In this document: positions 7,484-13,476 of the stretch, piece after piece
Position numbering within the stretch: the first letter of the stretch is position 1
Layout of the letters: every line of letters starts with the position of its first letter
Source: a virus
IMG/VR virus record: IMGVR_UViG_3300010157_000251
Span: 1-23,916 of that record
Reading direction: 5' to 3' (one strand)
DNA: 23,916 bases
Position numbers and translations under genes: made by a program
Notes under the pieces: model-generated
Told to the model about the DNA's origin: nothing
Database searches by the model: none
The model's input: only the letters and a program-made list of their open reading frames with translations

Positions 7484-7836
7484 TTGAACGCCTTTAATTT
7501 ATAAAGTGTTGAATCAATTAAGTCAGCAATCTCATCGACAAGGTTTTGCAATTCTGAATCTTTAGGCAATTCATCACGAATATCTTTAACAAATGATTTA
7601 ATTGCCGTAATGTATTTTACTGGGTCTGTAGCTAGGTGAAAATCTTTAGGATAGCTTTTGATCTGCTCGTAACAACCTTGATACGCCTCGGCCCAGCTGT
7701 CGGTCAAATCAATGATGCCTTCGTAGTATTTTTGCAACGCTTTATGCTTGGCGTAACTGTCCGTTTGTAAATGCATAAAGTGAGCATTTGTTCCGCTATG
7801 AAACAATGTAGACACGAAAACGGCAGGATAATCCAT
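7480..7836 (-). CDS. Dps/ferritin-like helical protein (DUF5856-like)
   Basis: A 118-residue all-helical protein. The stretch NAHFMHLQTDSYAKHKALQKYYEGIIDLTDSWAEAYQG repeats the spacing of metal ligands in Dps and ferritin-like four-helix bundles (H..HLQT..Y..H..L...Y..I.D..D..AE). I recall phage proteins with this pattern classed as DUF5856. Dps proteins bind DNA and sequester iron or detoxify peroxide. A phage copy could protect DNA or be a virion protein, which is inference. Two ATGs are adjacent (7839 and 7836). GAGG lies 2 nt before the first and 5 nt before the second, so I prefer 7836. Confidence 0.7.
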   Translation of the reverse strand: MDYPAVFVSTLFHSGTNAHFMHLQTDSYAKHKALQKYYEGIIDLTDSWAEAYQGCYEQIKSYPKDFHLATDPVKYITAIKSFVKDIRDELPKDSELQNLVDEIADLIDSTLYKLKAFK

Positions 7837-7843
7837 CATGGCC

Positions 7844-8104
7844 TCACAATGCTAAAACATCGTCAATAGACTCAATTCTAACAAAAATACCACCTTTCCA
7901 ACCGTTTTGCCACTCAATTTGCTGCGGTGTGAATTTTGCTTTATTGTCCCGTTTAATTTCAAATAGGTAAGTAATACCGCTTTTTCCCGCTAGTAAATCT
8001 GGGCAACCTTTGCCTACGGCTGACAAATCTGTAACAGAAAACCCTAATTGTCGCAGCGCATCAACAATTTCTTTTTGATTAACGTCAACCCGTTTAGCTC
8101 TCAA
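7844..8104 (-). CDS. VRR-NUC/Holliday-resolvase-like PD-(D/E)XK nuclease
   Basis: An 86-residue single-domain nuclease. The PD-(D/E)XK core is visible as GCPDLLAGK (D36), then YLFEIKRDN (E49, K51) and QQIEW (Q62), with an N-terminal helix carrying E12. Small phage VRR-NUC proteins of this size act as structure-specific DNA nucleases, for example on junctions or flaps. The start is TTG 8104: no ATG exists in the frame, a GAGG lies 8 nt upstream, and TTGA overlaps the stop of the upstream nuclease gene. It may trim recombination intermediates before packaging. Cleavage specificity cannot be read from sequence. Confidence 0.8.
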   Translation of the reverse strand: MRAKRVDVNQKEIVDALRQLGFSVTDLSAVGKGCPDLLAGKSGITYLFEIKRDNKAKFTPQQIEWQNGWKGGIFVRIESIDDVLAL

Positions 8105-8364
8105 ATTAGCGCCTCAGTCTGGGTTAATAAATCCTCCTCTGTCACGCTATATTTTACTGCAAAGGCTTTGCGACCCATGCCATGTACACCCGTGTTGCCT
8201 CGGTGGTGTTCTGGGCATAGTCCTATAACTGGTGCTGAGTCCCTGCGTCCTGCGTGGCGTAAGTGATGAATCTCGCACGGAGTTTCTCCGTACCCTAAAT
8301 GTCGGCACAGCGAGCATCCAAGAATGGCAAGTTTTTCGTAATGCTTACGTTGCGCTTTGGTCAT
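8101..8364 (-). CDS. Ref-like (RecA-dependent) HNH-type nuclease
   Basis: An 87-residue zinc and HNH-type nuclease. CSLC (17-20), CEIHHLRHAG (30-39) and IGLCPEHHRG (47-56) form the characteristic pattern of the P1 Ref family, followed by NTGVHGMGRKAF and an acidic helix. P1 Ref cuts DNA at RecA-made displacement loops and enhances recombination. The copy here is compact and holds essentially the nuclease core, without the long basic N-terminal arm of P1 Ref. It starts at ATG 8364 with an ATGA overlap and overlaps a second nuclease gene downstream, suggesting joint use in recombination or replication-fork processing. Confidence 0.8.
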   Translation of the reverse strand: MTKAQRKHYEKLAILGCSLCRHLGYGETPCEIHHLRHAGRRDSAPVIGLCPEHHRGNTGVHGMGRKAFAVKYSVTEEDLLTQTEALI

Positions 8365-8690
8365 TTAGTTAATTTCTCAATTTGACGGTTACTGGCCTGC
8401 TCTGTACGCCAGGCATCGAATCGTAGTTGTGCGCTTGTTAGCCGCCACTTTAACAACTCAGCTTTCTCAGTTGCTGCCCCAATTGCATTACATAGGTTCT
8501 GATAATCAGGATGAGCATATGCCTCGCGCTCTTGGGCAGTTACAGCAGATTCTCCTGATTTCTTCATCAGAATAGCCTTTAGGCTTGATTTAAACGCCTC
8601 CAACTGCGCCAATTCTCCCTTGGCCTTGGCGTAATGTGGTGCGTTGTCGTAAATGTATTCTATGCAGGGATGTGGGCTGTATTCACTCAT
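8361..8690 (-). CDS. Conserved phage protein of unknown function next to Ref-like nuclease
   Basis: A 109-residue, mainly helical protein. A notable segment is LEAFKSSLKAILMKKSGESAVTAQEREAYAHPDYQ (about residues 28-62), followed by a helical C-terminus with KWRLTSAQLRFDAWRTEQASNR. I recognise this wording from small phage proteins commonly encoded beside Ref or HNH nucleases, but no function has been assigned to my knowledge. Constant pairing with the nuclease suggests an accessory role in recombination. ATG 8690 overlaps the upstream stop by 8 nt and the stop overlaps the nuclease start by ATGA. Confidence 0.75.
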   Translation of the reverse strand: MSEYSPHPCIEYIYDNAPHYAKAKGELAQLEAFKSSLKAILMKKSGESAVTAQEREAYAHPDYQNLCNAIGAATEKAELLKWRLTSAQLRFDAWRTEQASNRQIEKLTK

Positions 8691-9315
8691 GCCTTTCCTT
8701 AATATCGTAAAACCAATCGTTACCCGCTGACCATTTGCGAGACCCGTCTACAGTCCAAATGTGGCGTGATGCCTGAAAGTCTGGAAAGTCAGTCTTTGCC
8801 GGTATCAGCGACTGGTCGTACCAAAGGCATCTGTTGTTAGGCTGCGCTGCAAACTGCCCATTATCCAACCGGATAAAGTTAAATGATTTGTGTTCTTCAG
8901 CAACTTCAGTAAAACCTGTGTCTACATCCATACCGTCGGCACAAAAGTCTACCGTAAACAAGTATTTACCAAAGTGCCATTCTTTGTCTTTACCTAAGAA
9001 TTTAACGCCAAAGTTACGCAGACCAATCTTTTCGTGGACGGTAAACCTATAGCCCATGCAATCCCAAAGTTGCAGAATGTCAAAATCTAAATCGCCATGC
9101 TTAGTATTCCAAACATAAGCCTGAATAGGCAGTTTGTCGTACAAAGCGCCGTATCGTGGCAATAAGCTCTCAATGCGAAACACTTGCCCACGAATTGCCT
9201 TGATGCTTACCCAAATGCAAGGCTCAAGTTCACCGTGGCCTTTTTCAAAATTATACAAATACTCACGCCGCACAAAGCACTTAACTGGCGGTAAATTTCC
9301 AATTATGTAGCTCAT
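8683..9315 (-). CDS. Conserved phage protein, 210 residues, function unknown
   Basis: The frame is open from 9348, but ATG 9315 (MSYIIGNLPPVKCF) forms ATGA with the upstream stop and has GGA 6-7 nt upstream, so I chose it. The protein is rich in aromatic residues and alternating strands (CFVRREYLYNFEKGHGELEPCIWVS, GALYDKLPIQAYVW, LQLWDCMGYRFTV, WHFGKYLFTVDF), suggesting a beta fold. I associate IIGNLPPVKCFVRREYLY with a family widespread in environmental phages and annotated hypothetical. Two cysteines (C14, C33) do not form an obvious metal site. Placement among nuclease genes suggests nucleic-acid metabolism, but nothing in the sequence proves it. Confidence 0.75.
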   Translation of the reverse strand: MSYIIGNLPPVKCFVRREYLYNFEKGHGELEPCIWVSIKAIRGQVFRIESLLPRYGALYDKLPIQAYVWNTKHGDLDFDILQLWDCMGYRFTVHEKIGLRNFGVKFLGKDKEWHFGKYLFTVDFCADGMDVDTGFTEVAEEHKSFNFIRLDNGQFAAQPNNRCLWYDQSLIPAKTDFPDFQASRHIWTVDGSRKWSAGNDWFYDIKERHE

Positions 9316-9608
9316 ATCAAATCCATTTGCCGCGGCATAACTTTCCATTCCCGTTCGGCACGACCTGATTTGCTTTGCACGTTGCGCCCAGTTAAAACAA
9401 TTTTATGATCCCGTTGCAACTCACTCAGGCGCCTGGCTACTTGATTGCCATCGAGTCCCGTAACAGTGGCTATACCGTCTTTTCCTTGCGGGCCATACCT
9501 AAGTAAGGCAGAAAGCACCAACTCACCGTGTAGACCTGCTAAAACCCTAGCACGGTCAGCTGCGTCCCAACTGGTTGACGGATCGGTGTTGCGAGCAACT
9601 TGGTTCAT
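9312..9608 (-). CDS. Winged-helix DNA-binding protein
   Basis: A 98-residue protein from ATG 9608, which overlaps the upstream stop by ATGA and has AAGGA about 9 nt upstream; an in-frame ATG at 9641 would add 11 residues without that support. Residues 28-75 form a winged-helix pattern: HGELVLSALLRYGPQGKDGIATVTGLDGNQVARRLSELQRDHKIVLTG, with recognition helix DGNQVARRLSEL. The tail is basic. It may regulate phage transcription or accompany replication proteins. The N-terminal NTDPSTSWDAADRA is often seen in small phage wHTH proteins. Confidence 0.75.
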   Translation of the reverse strand: MNQVARNTDPSTSWDAADRARVLAGLHGELVLSALLRYGPQGKDGIATVTGLDGNQVARRLSELQRDHKIVLTGRNVQSKSGRAEREWKVMPRQMDLI

Positions 9609-9970
9609 GTGTTTTTGTCCTTTAAAGTTTGTTCTATCCAATCAAACAATTCAGCGTCACGTTCACAACCTTGTTTGCCTGTGTCTGGCGTGTTTTCCCA
9701 ATCTTCGCTAGTCAGCCCGACCCATTGACGCTTAGGTGCTTCATAAAATTGTGAGTGAATAATTTCATTACCCCTTCTAACAATTAGGTGCATACCTTCT
9801 TCGATTACATCCGTGCCAATATGTAGAATATTAATATCTTGCTCAGGCTTGGCTAACTCTTGTTGCAACTTACGGGCTGCGTATATAGCTTCATTGACTT
9901 TTTCAACCCAGCCGGGTGTGTCCTCGTACGCTTGTCGAAGCGCATCAATAATTAAATCAATTTTGTTCAT
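9605..9970 (-). CDS. Hypothetical protein, 121 residues
   Basis: ATG 9970 overlaps the upstream stop by ATGA. The first 45 residues are helical and charged (DLIIDALRQAYEDTPGWVEKVNEAIYAARKL). The rest alternates strands and turns (INILHIGTDVIEEGMHLIVRRGNEIIHSQFYEAPKR) and ends in a charged helix. I do not recognise a family. Small proteins of this kind fill early operons of tailed phages and often bind host factors. No membrane segment, signal peptide or metal site is apparent. Confidence 0.65.
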   Translation of the reverse strand: MNKIDLIIDALRQAYEDTPGWVEKVNEAIYAARKLQQELAKPEQDINILHIGTDVIEEGMHLIVRRGNEIIHSQFYEAPKRQWVGLTSEDWENTPDTGKQGCERDAELFDWIEQTLKDKNT

Positions 9971-10200
9971 TTCTCACCCCTTGCTCTGATTGTTTCTCGA
10001 ATATTTAAAGCCGCACCTGCTTCATGGTCTAAACTGCTTTCTGCTAATTCATCACACAACTTCGCACAAGCCTCACGCTCGTCAGCCCGTACTAGCTCGG
10101 CAAAGCGTTCGAGATGCGGAGGATTTGCTAACCAACACCAAATGTGCGTGTCCCATTCCATACCGGCTTGAATTGCTAGTTTTTTAATGTAATCGCTCAT
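9967..10200 (-). CDS. Small early phage protein, 77 residues, function unknown
   Basis: ATG 10200 is overlapped by the upstream stop (10197-10200). The centre reads LERFAELVRADEREACAKLCDELA, a helical segment that recurs in many small phage hypothetical proteins. The N-terminus (KKLAIQAGMEWDTHIWCWL) is a likely amphipathic helix. Two closely spaced cysteines (ACAKLC) could be structural, but there is no second pair to make a zinc site. No function can be assigned. It sits in a run of four ATGA-linked small genes. Confidence 0.7.
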   Translation of the reverse strand: MSDYIKKLAIQAGMEWDTHIWCWLANPPHLERFAELVRADEREACAKLCDELAESSLDHEAGAALNIRETIRARGEK

Positions 10201-10457
10201 ACATCCTCCTGCCGATACATAGCAACAGCACCAGGCTCAGGCGTAAACACAATCCGTGCTTTAGGCCCATCGCAATGCATCCAATACGCTGGCTTGCGTT
10301 CTAATTCTTTAGTAATCCGTTTGATTTCCTGTTGCAAATCGGTAATAACTTTCTGATGGTCTGGGTCAACGTTGCTGTAATCCTCTGCCCAAATGGTCAG
10401 CACAAGGTAAGCACGTTCATACAAATCAAGTTGTTTTACTAATCGTTGATCAGTCAT
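10197..10457 (-). CDS. Small hypothetical protein with helical coiled region
   Basis: I chose ATG 10457 (MTDQRLVKQLDLYERAYL), because it forms ATGA with the upstream stop and has GGTGA upstream; the frame itself is open to 10526. The protein has 86 residues. Its first 55 are a continuous charged helix (including DHQKVITDLQQEIKRITKELERKP), and it then ends in a short beta segment (KARIVFTPEPGAVAMYR). A coiled-coil dimer is plausible. No family is recognised and no enzyme motif is seen. Confidence 0.65.
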   Translation of the reverse strand: MTDQRLVKQLDLYERAYLVLTIWAEDYSNVDPDHQKVITDLQQEIKRITKELERKPAYWMHCDGPKARIVFTPEPGAVAMYRQEDV

Positions 10458-10651
10458 AACATCACCAATGATAAAAGTGGAAAAAAACCAAACACCATTG
10501 CAAGCATTAGTAGACCAACAACCCAAGCAACAGGCGGTATACGTTCGTCATCTGCCGAATAGCGTGTCTGGTTACGCATTGTGCGAGTGGTTCTACCTGT
10601 CCAGTTAGGATCGCCTAAGTCTGTCAAGAAAGGCCAGTTACGCTTATTCAT
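10454..10651 (-). CDS. Small single-pass membrane protein
   Basis: A 65-residue protein starting at ATG 10651, which overlaps the upstream gene by 8 nt. The N-terminal 42 residues are polar and basic. They are followed by one strongly hydrophobic segment (PVAWVVGLLMLAMVFGFF, about residues 41-58) that reaches nearly to the C-terminus. Such small membrane proteins in early phage operons can alter the host envelope or exclude superinfecting phages, but nothing here indicates which. It lacks the features of a classical holin (no charged C-terminal tail, single segment). Confidence 0.65.
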   Translation of the reverse strand: MNKRNWPFLTDLGDPNWTGRTTRTMRNQTRYSADDERIPPVAWVVGLLMLAMVFGFFPLLSLVML

Positions 10652-10901
10652 AATCTTCTTCGTTAGCTGTCACGGTTTCAATGTGGTTAATGTCAATAAA
10701 GTGGGTGTACAACGGCACAGCACACACCAGCACCTCGTCACGATCAATTTTGATGTACGGTTCGCCATTGCTGTCTGTTTTTACCCCATCGGCAAATTGA
10801 TCCATAAGCTCTGCAATCTTTTTGTCGGTCAGCTCACGGCTAAGTTCTCGCATCAGCTGGCGTTTGCCTTCGTCCGTTAATTGAATGTATGAATATTTCA
10901 T
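10644..10901 (-). CDS. Small hypothetical protein, 85 residues
   Basis: ATG 10901 follows AAGGGG by about 7 nt; that sequence lies at the end of the upstream gene 10905..11054. The first half is helical and charged (LTDEGKRQLMRELSRELTDKKIAELMDQFADGV) and the second half is predicted beta (YIKIDRDEVLVCAVPLYTHFIDINHIETV), ending in an acidic tail. No family is recognised. It may be a small regulator or host-factor binder, but there is no direct sign. Its stop overlaps the next start by 8 nt. Confidence 0.65.
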   Translation of the reverse strand: MKYSYIQLTDEGKRQLMRELSRELTDKKIAELMDQFADGVKTDSNGEPYIKIDRDEVLVCAVPLYTHFIDINHIETVTANEEDYE

Positions 10902-10904
10902 GGC

Positions 10905-11054
10905 TTACCCCTTAAACCCGTTAGATTTTAAAAATTGCTGCTCGTCTGGGCTTGCCATGCAAATTGCCATCATGTGCTTTTGCAAGTATGCCGCTAGCTT
11001 TGCGCGGTTCTTGTCGGATGGGTCTGCTTTAAATGCTTCAATCAATTTACTCAT
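10905..11054 (-). CDS. 49-residue small phage protein
   Basis: ATG 11054 opens a 49-codon frame ending in TAA at 10905-10907. It begins MSKLIEAFKADPSDKNRAKL and continues with a helical middle rich in Met and Ala, ending in DEQQFLKSNGFKG. The layout (helix, KNRAKLAAYLQKH, then SPDEQQFLKSNG) resembles small phage proteins of unknown function. AAGG lies about 9 nt upstream of the ATG, inside a leader motif (CGACAAAAG-TACATAA) repeated before gene 11099..11299. Its end is 3 nt from the next start, within an otherwise gene-dense operon. Confidence 0.7.
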   Translation of the reverse strand: MSKLIEAFKADPSDKNRAKLAAYLQKHMMAICMASPDEQQFLKSNGFKG

Positions 11055-11075
11055 TTTATGTACCTTTTGTCGTAG
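11052..11075 (-). promoter_or_regulatory. Repeated leader element, copy 1
   Basis: On the minus strand this reads CTACGACAAAAGGTACATAA and then ATG of gene 10905..11054. It matches copy 2 over CGACAAAAGNTACATAA with one central difference and a 1-nt difference in spacing to the ATG. A GGGC-GCAA-GCCC hairpin with a GNRA loop lies just upstream (11081-11092). Possible roles are a translation-control or mRNA-processing site. Confidence 0.5.
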
Positions 11076-11098
11076 TAATGGGGCTTGCGCCCTTTGGG

Positions 11099-11299
11099 TT
11101 ATTTTGCTGATTTTAAAATTTCTGTATCAATCCAATCATTAATTTGTGCGCCACAAAAACCATTTTTTTGAGTGCGACCACGGTGCAAATTAAGCAAAAG
11201 GCAAAAAGTGTTTTGCTCTGTTTGTGTACCAACACCAATAATTTTCCAAACTTCGCCCATGTGAACGATTGTTTTGTCGAGGAATGTTTGCTTGTTCAT
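11099..11299 (-). CDS. First gene of the terminase/structural operon, 66-residue hypothetical protein
   Basis: ATG 11299 is the first start after the operator-bearing promoter near 11345. The protein reads MNKQTFLDKTIVHMGEVWKI and then has a beta-type segment (IIGVGTQTEQNTFCLLLNLHRG), ending in AQINDWIDTEILKSAK. It looks like a small beta-barrel or SH3-like domain, which is only a guess. The ribosome-binding site is poor: the leader CGACAAAAGTTACATAA is a second copy of the motif before gene 10905..11054, so translation may be controlled. No family is recognised. Confidence 0.65.
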   Translation of the reverse strand: MNKQTFLDKTIVHMGEVWKIIGVGTQTEQNTFCLLLNLHRGRTQKNGFCGAQINDWIDTEILKSAK

Positions 11300-11319
11300 T
11301 TATGTAACTTTTGTCGTGG
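11297..11319 (-). promoter_or_regulatory. Repeated leader element, copy 2
   Basis: On the minus strand this reads CACGACAAAAGTTACATAA and then ATG of gene 11099..11299. It is the near match of the element at 11052-11075 and lies about 20 nt downstream of the predicted transcription start. A shorter match, CTACGACAA, also occurs before the small terminase start at 7003. Confidence 0.5.
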
Positions 11320-11342
11320 TTGATCGCGTGTTGCGATGACTA

Positions 11343-11371
11343 ATATTAAGCTATCTAAACAATAAAAGCAT
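11343..11371 (-). promoter_or_regulatory. Leftward promoter with operator, start of the structural operon
   Basis: The -10 box TAATAT (11348-11343, minus strand) is preceded by the operator: plus-strand ATTAAGCTATCTAAACA at 11345-11361. This operator is identical in 16 of 17 positions to the sites at 13408 and 14346. The -35 position (ATGCTT) is poor, so an activator or another start may be needed. The predicted transcript begins near 11336, giving a leader of about 37 nt before ATG 11299, similar to the leader of the recombination operon. Confidence 0.6.
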
Positions 11372-11420
11372 AGGTGTTAACCCTATTTTTGCAATTATTT
11401 TTAATTTATTTGGATTTTTA

Positions 11421-11446
11421 CAACAAAACGCCCCATTTACGGGGCG
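11421..11446 (-). terminator. Intrinsic terminator after the exonuclease gene
   Basis: On the minus strand CGCCCC (11446-11441) and GGGGCG (11434-11429) form a perfect 6-bp GC stem with a 6-nt loop, followed by TTTTGTTG. It lies 38 nt after the exonuclease stop and about 50 nt before the next promoter's -35 region. It therefore separates the recombination operon from the structural operon. Confidence 0.75.
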
Positions 11447-11483
11447 GTCGATGGAACAAGGAGTGAACAACACCGACGGTTAA

Positions 11484-12218
11484 TTATATGTTGTTCTTAC
11501 GCTTGTAGAACGCTAACAAATACTGAAAGCAATCCCACGCCTGTTGCAAATCATCCTCACTATGCTCAATCAGTTTTACGTCACCAGATTCTGTAAAGAA
11601 CACATTGGCGCATCTGGCTGTGGGTTTGCCAAGACCAACACGATACGCTGCCAGTTGCATCAATTGTTCGTGGTACGAAACAACTTTGTCGAGCTTATCT
11701 TTGCTCTTAAAGTCAATCACGATGTTCTCAGCAATCAAATCAACCTTGCCGCCAAACCCTTCGTAAGCAAAAGATCGTTCTGCCTCCCAAATATGATCCT
11801 GCCCAAAGTGGATTCTGATTGACGCATCAACTTGGTCAACATAACGTGGATAATCGTCACGTTCGCCGCTGTAAAACCGTTCTAACACGCCGTGCATTTG
11901 TGTCCCGCGATCCATAGCGTCACGGCCTGTAGATTTAGAATCAGAAATAACCCGTTCTAGCCAGTTTTCCTCAGTTTCGCCAGCAATGCGTGGCAACGTT
12001 AGCGCAGCCAATAACACTTGTTGTTGCAACCAAGTATTAAGCCCAGGCTTGGCAATAATTCCAAGAATTGTTGTCACCGACGGTACAAGGTTTAATTCTC
12101 TAGCGTCACGCAAATTAGTATTGCGTTCTTTGCCGTTTTTGCCAATGATTCGATAAGCTGGTGACCCGTCTTGAGCATACCAATGGCTACTTTCTGTATC
12201 TACGGATTTAATAATCAT
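11484..12218 (-). CDS. PD-(D/E)XK exonuclease (recombination partner of Erf-like protein)
   Basis: A 244-residue nuclease with the RecB/lambda-exonuclease-type core. RGTQMHGVLERF (104-115, H109) is followed by WEAERSF, then FGGKVDLIA (D160), IVIDFKSK (D169, K171) and YHEQLMQLAAYR (QxxxxxxY, Q185/Y192), the usual order of active-site motifs. Such enzymes resect double-stranded ends so that an annealing protein can load. It sits in the same operon as the Erf-type protein and SSB, making a two-component recombination set. ATG 12218 overlaps the preceding small gene by ATGA. It is the last gene before the terminator at 11421..11446. Confidence 0.88.
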   Translation of the reverse strand: MIIKSVDTESSHWYAQDGSPAYRIIGKNGKERNTNLRDARELNLVPSVTTILGIIAKPGLNTWLQQQVLLAALTLPRIAGETEENWLERVISDSKSTGRDAMDRGTQMHGVLERFYSGERDDYPRYVDQVDASIRIHFGQDHIWEAERSFAYEGFGGKVDLIAENIVIDFKSKDKLDKVVSYHEQLMQLAAYRVGLGKPTARCANVFFTESGDVKLIEHSEDDLQQAWDCFQYLLAFYKRKNNI

Positions 12219-12358
12219 TTTTGCACCTGTTTAGCTAATGTTTTAAGCATCTCGATTGCATCCTGCAAATCTTGCATAGCTCTAGCGTCTAAAACCATGC
12301 CTTCATACCATTGCTGGATGCGCCAAGAAATAAGTATTGCCTCTTCCGTCTGCGTCAT
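12215..12358 (-). CDS. 47-residue helical protein between SSB and exonuclease genes
   Basis: ATG 12358 shares one base with the SSB stop, and the frame ends in TGA at 12215-12217, overlapping the exonuclease start by ATGA. The sequence starts MTQTEEAILISWRIQQWYEG and continues as an amphipathic helix (ARAMQDLQDAIEMLKTLAKQ). Both junctions are the tight overlaps used throughout this genome, which supports it as a real gene. Function is unknown. A small accessory of the recombination enzymes is possible. Confidence 0.7.
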   Translation of the reverse strand: MTQTEEAILISWRIQQWYEGMVLDARAMQDLQDAIEMLKTLAKQVQK

Positions 12359-12795
12359 CAGAAAGGTGGGTCGTTAAAGTCAGATTCCATCGGGACAAAC
12401 GTGCCTTCCTTCATAGCTCGATAACCACCGTCTGCTTTTTCTTTTACTGCTGCTGGCGTTGGCGCATCCTCCGCAGGCCGACCACCAAGCATTTGCATTT
12501 GGTCAGCAACCACCTCAGTTGTGTATTGATCCACGCCATCTTTGTTTTGCCACTTACGGGTAGTCATACGACCCGCTACAAAGACCTGTGAGCCTTTCTT
12601 TAAGTAGTCGGCACATATTCCTGCCAACTTGCCAAACGCCGTGATCCTGACCCATTCTGTCGTTTCTTTGGTTGCGGTCTTGTAGCCCACCGCAATTGAG
12701 AAATTACAAATTGCATTGCTGTCAGCGGTGTAACGTACTTCAGGGTCTTTGCCCAAGCGTCCAATAAACTCGCAGCGGTTAAGATCGTTTGCCAT
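12358..12795 (-). CDS. ssb: Single-stranded DNA-binding protein (SSB)
   Basis: A 145-residue SSB. The OB fold is clear: NRCEFIGRLGKDPEVRYTADSNAICNFSIAVGY (residues 6-38), then WVRITAFGKLAGICADYLKKGSQVFVAGRM and YTTEVVADQMQML. The C-terminus ends in the acidic tip DFNDPPF, close to the bacterial DDDIPF tail that recruits partner enzymes. It coats single-stranded DNA made by the exonuclease or at replication forks. ATG 12795 overlaps the Erf stop (TAATG), so the two are translated together. Length is slightly below that of host SSBs, mainly from a short linker. Confidence 0.95.
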   Translation of the reverse strand: MANDLNRCEFIGRLGKDPEVRYTADSNAICNFSIAVGYKTATKETTEWVRITAFGKLAGICADYLKKGSQVFVAGRMTTRKWQNKDGVDQYTTEVVADQMQMLGGRPAEDAPTPAAVKEKADGGYRAMKEGTFVPMESDFNDPPF

Positions 12796-13361
12796 TATTG
12801 TTGTTCCCAGTTTGCTTTAAATTGATCGTATGCAGCCTTTAACGGGATTTGTTGTTCTTTCAAACACACAGTCCATGCTGCCCTAAATATGTCCTTCAGG
12901 CTTTCGTAACTAACCGCGGATGCCATTTGAGCCACGATGTTGTCCAACTCAATACCTTTGGGTTTCTCAATAACTTTAACTGGCGGTGATTTGGTTGCTG
13001 CGTTTCCGTCATCATCTTCAGATGCAATGCCCAACGCACTTTGCAAACTGTAGCGTTTTGCATACGAAATCGCTGAACCGTAGCCTTGTGCATCTTGTTT
13101 GCTTGCAGGAATAAACAACGTGCCACAAGACAGCTGCTCACCTGATTCATGGATAAGAACTGTTTCGACTGCTACGCCACCGTCTGCCGTATGCAACATC
13201 TGCACAAAAGCTAAACCGTTTGCTGACAAAGCAGGCCGCACAGCGTCGATAACCGATGCCAGGCTGCTGTATGCAGATTTAAAGTGTGGGTTTTTACTAT
13301 CTTTGGCTGCGTGTGACATAGCTGCCTGAGCCGTGACTAATGCTTTTGCTAGTTCTTTCAT
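12795..13361 (-). CDS. erf: Erf-family single-strand annealing protein
   Basis: A 188-residue recombinase of the Erf type. The N-terminal core has NPHFKSAYSSLASVIDAVRPAL (residues 24-45) and GYGSAISYAKRYSLQSALGIASEDDDGN (91-118), both diagnostic of ERF proteins. The C-terminal third is a variable helical region probably used for oligomerisation or partner contact. It would pair complementary single strands for recombination or genome circularisation. ATG 13361 has AGGTG upstream and is the first gene after the operator-bearing promoter at 13406-13434, followed by SSB and exonuclease. Confidence 0.92.
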   Translation of the reverse strand: MKELAKALVTAQAAMSHAAKDSKNPHFKSAYSSLASVIDAVRPALSANGLAFVQMLHTADGGVAVETVLIHESGEQLSCGTLFIPASKQDAQGYGSAISYAKRYSLQSALGIASEDDDGNAATKSPPVKVIEKPKGIELDNIVAQMASAVSYESLKDIFRAAWTVCLKEQQIPLKAAYDQFKANWEQQ

Positions 13362-13405
13362 TTATGCACCTGTATGTTTTCCTGGCGGGTATGCCAGTAA
13401 GATAG

Positions 13406-13434
13406 ATATTAAGCTAACTAAACAGATTCGTCAA
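13406..13434 (-). promoter_or_regulatory. Leftward promoter of the recombination operon with embedded operator
   Basis: On the minus strand TTGACG (13434-13429), a 17-nt spacer and TAATAT (13411-13406) make a good sigma70 promoter. The spacer and the start of the -10 are the operator, plus-strand ATTAAGCTAACTAAACAGAT at 13408-13427. The same 20 bases occur in inverted orientation at 14327-14346. A repressor bound here would block RNA polymerase directly. The predicted start is near 13399, leaving a leader of about 38 nt. Confidence 0.8.
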
Positions 13435-13462
13435 ACATATTCTGCAAATACAAACAGTCATG

Positions 13463-13475
13463 TTAAGATAGCTTA
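13463..13475 (+). promoter_or_regulatory. Operator and -10 region of the repressor gene
   Basis: TTAAGATAGCTTA contains the perfect inverted half-sites TAAG and CTTA four bases apart, the same spacing as in the other sites. Within it, TAAGAT (13464-13469) is a plausible -10 box with a weak -35, TCTGCA, 17 bp upstream. The transcript would begin within a few bases of ATG 13477. The site therefore suggests autoregulation. Confidence 0.6.
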
Positions 13476-13476
13476 C

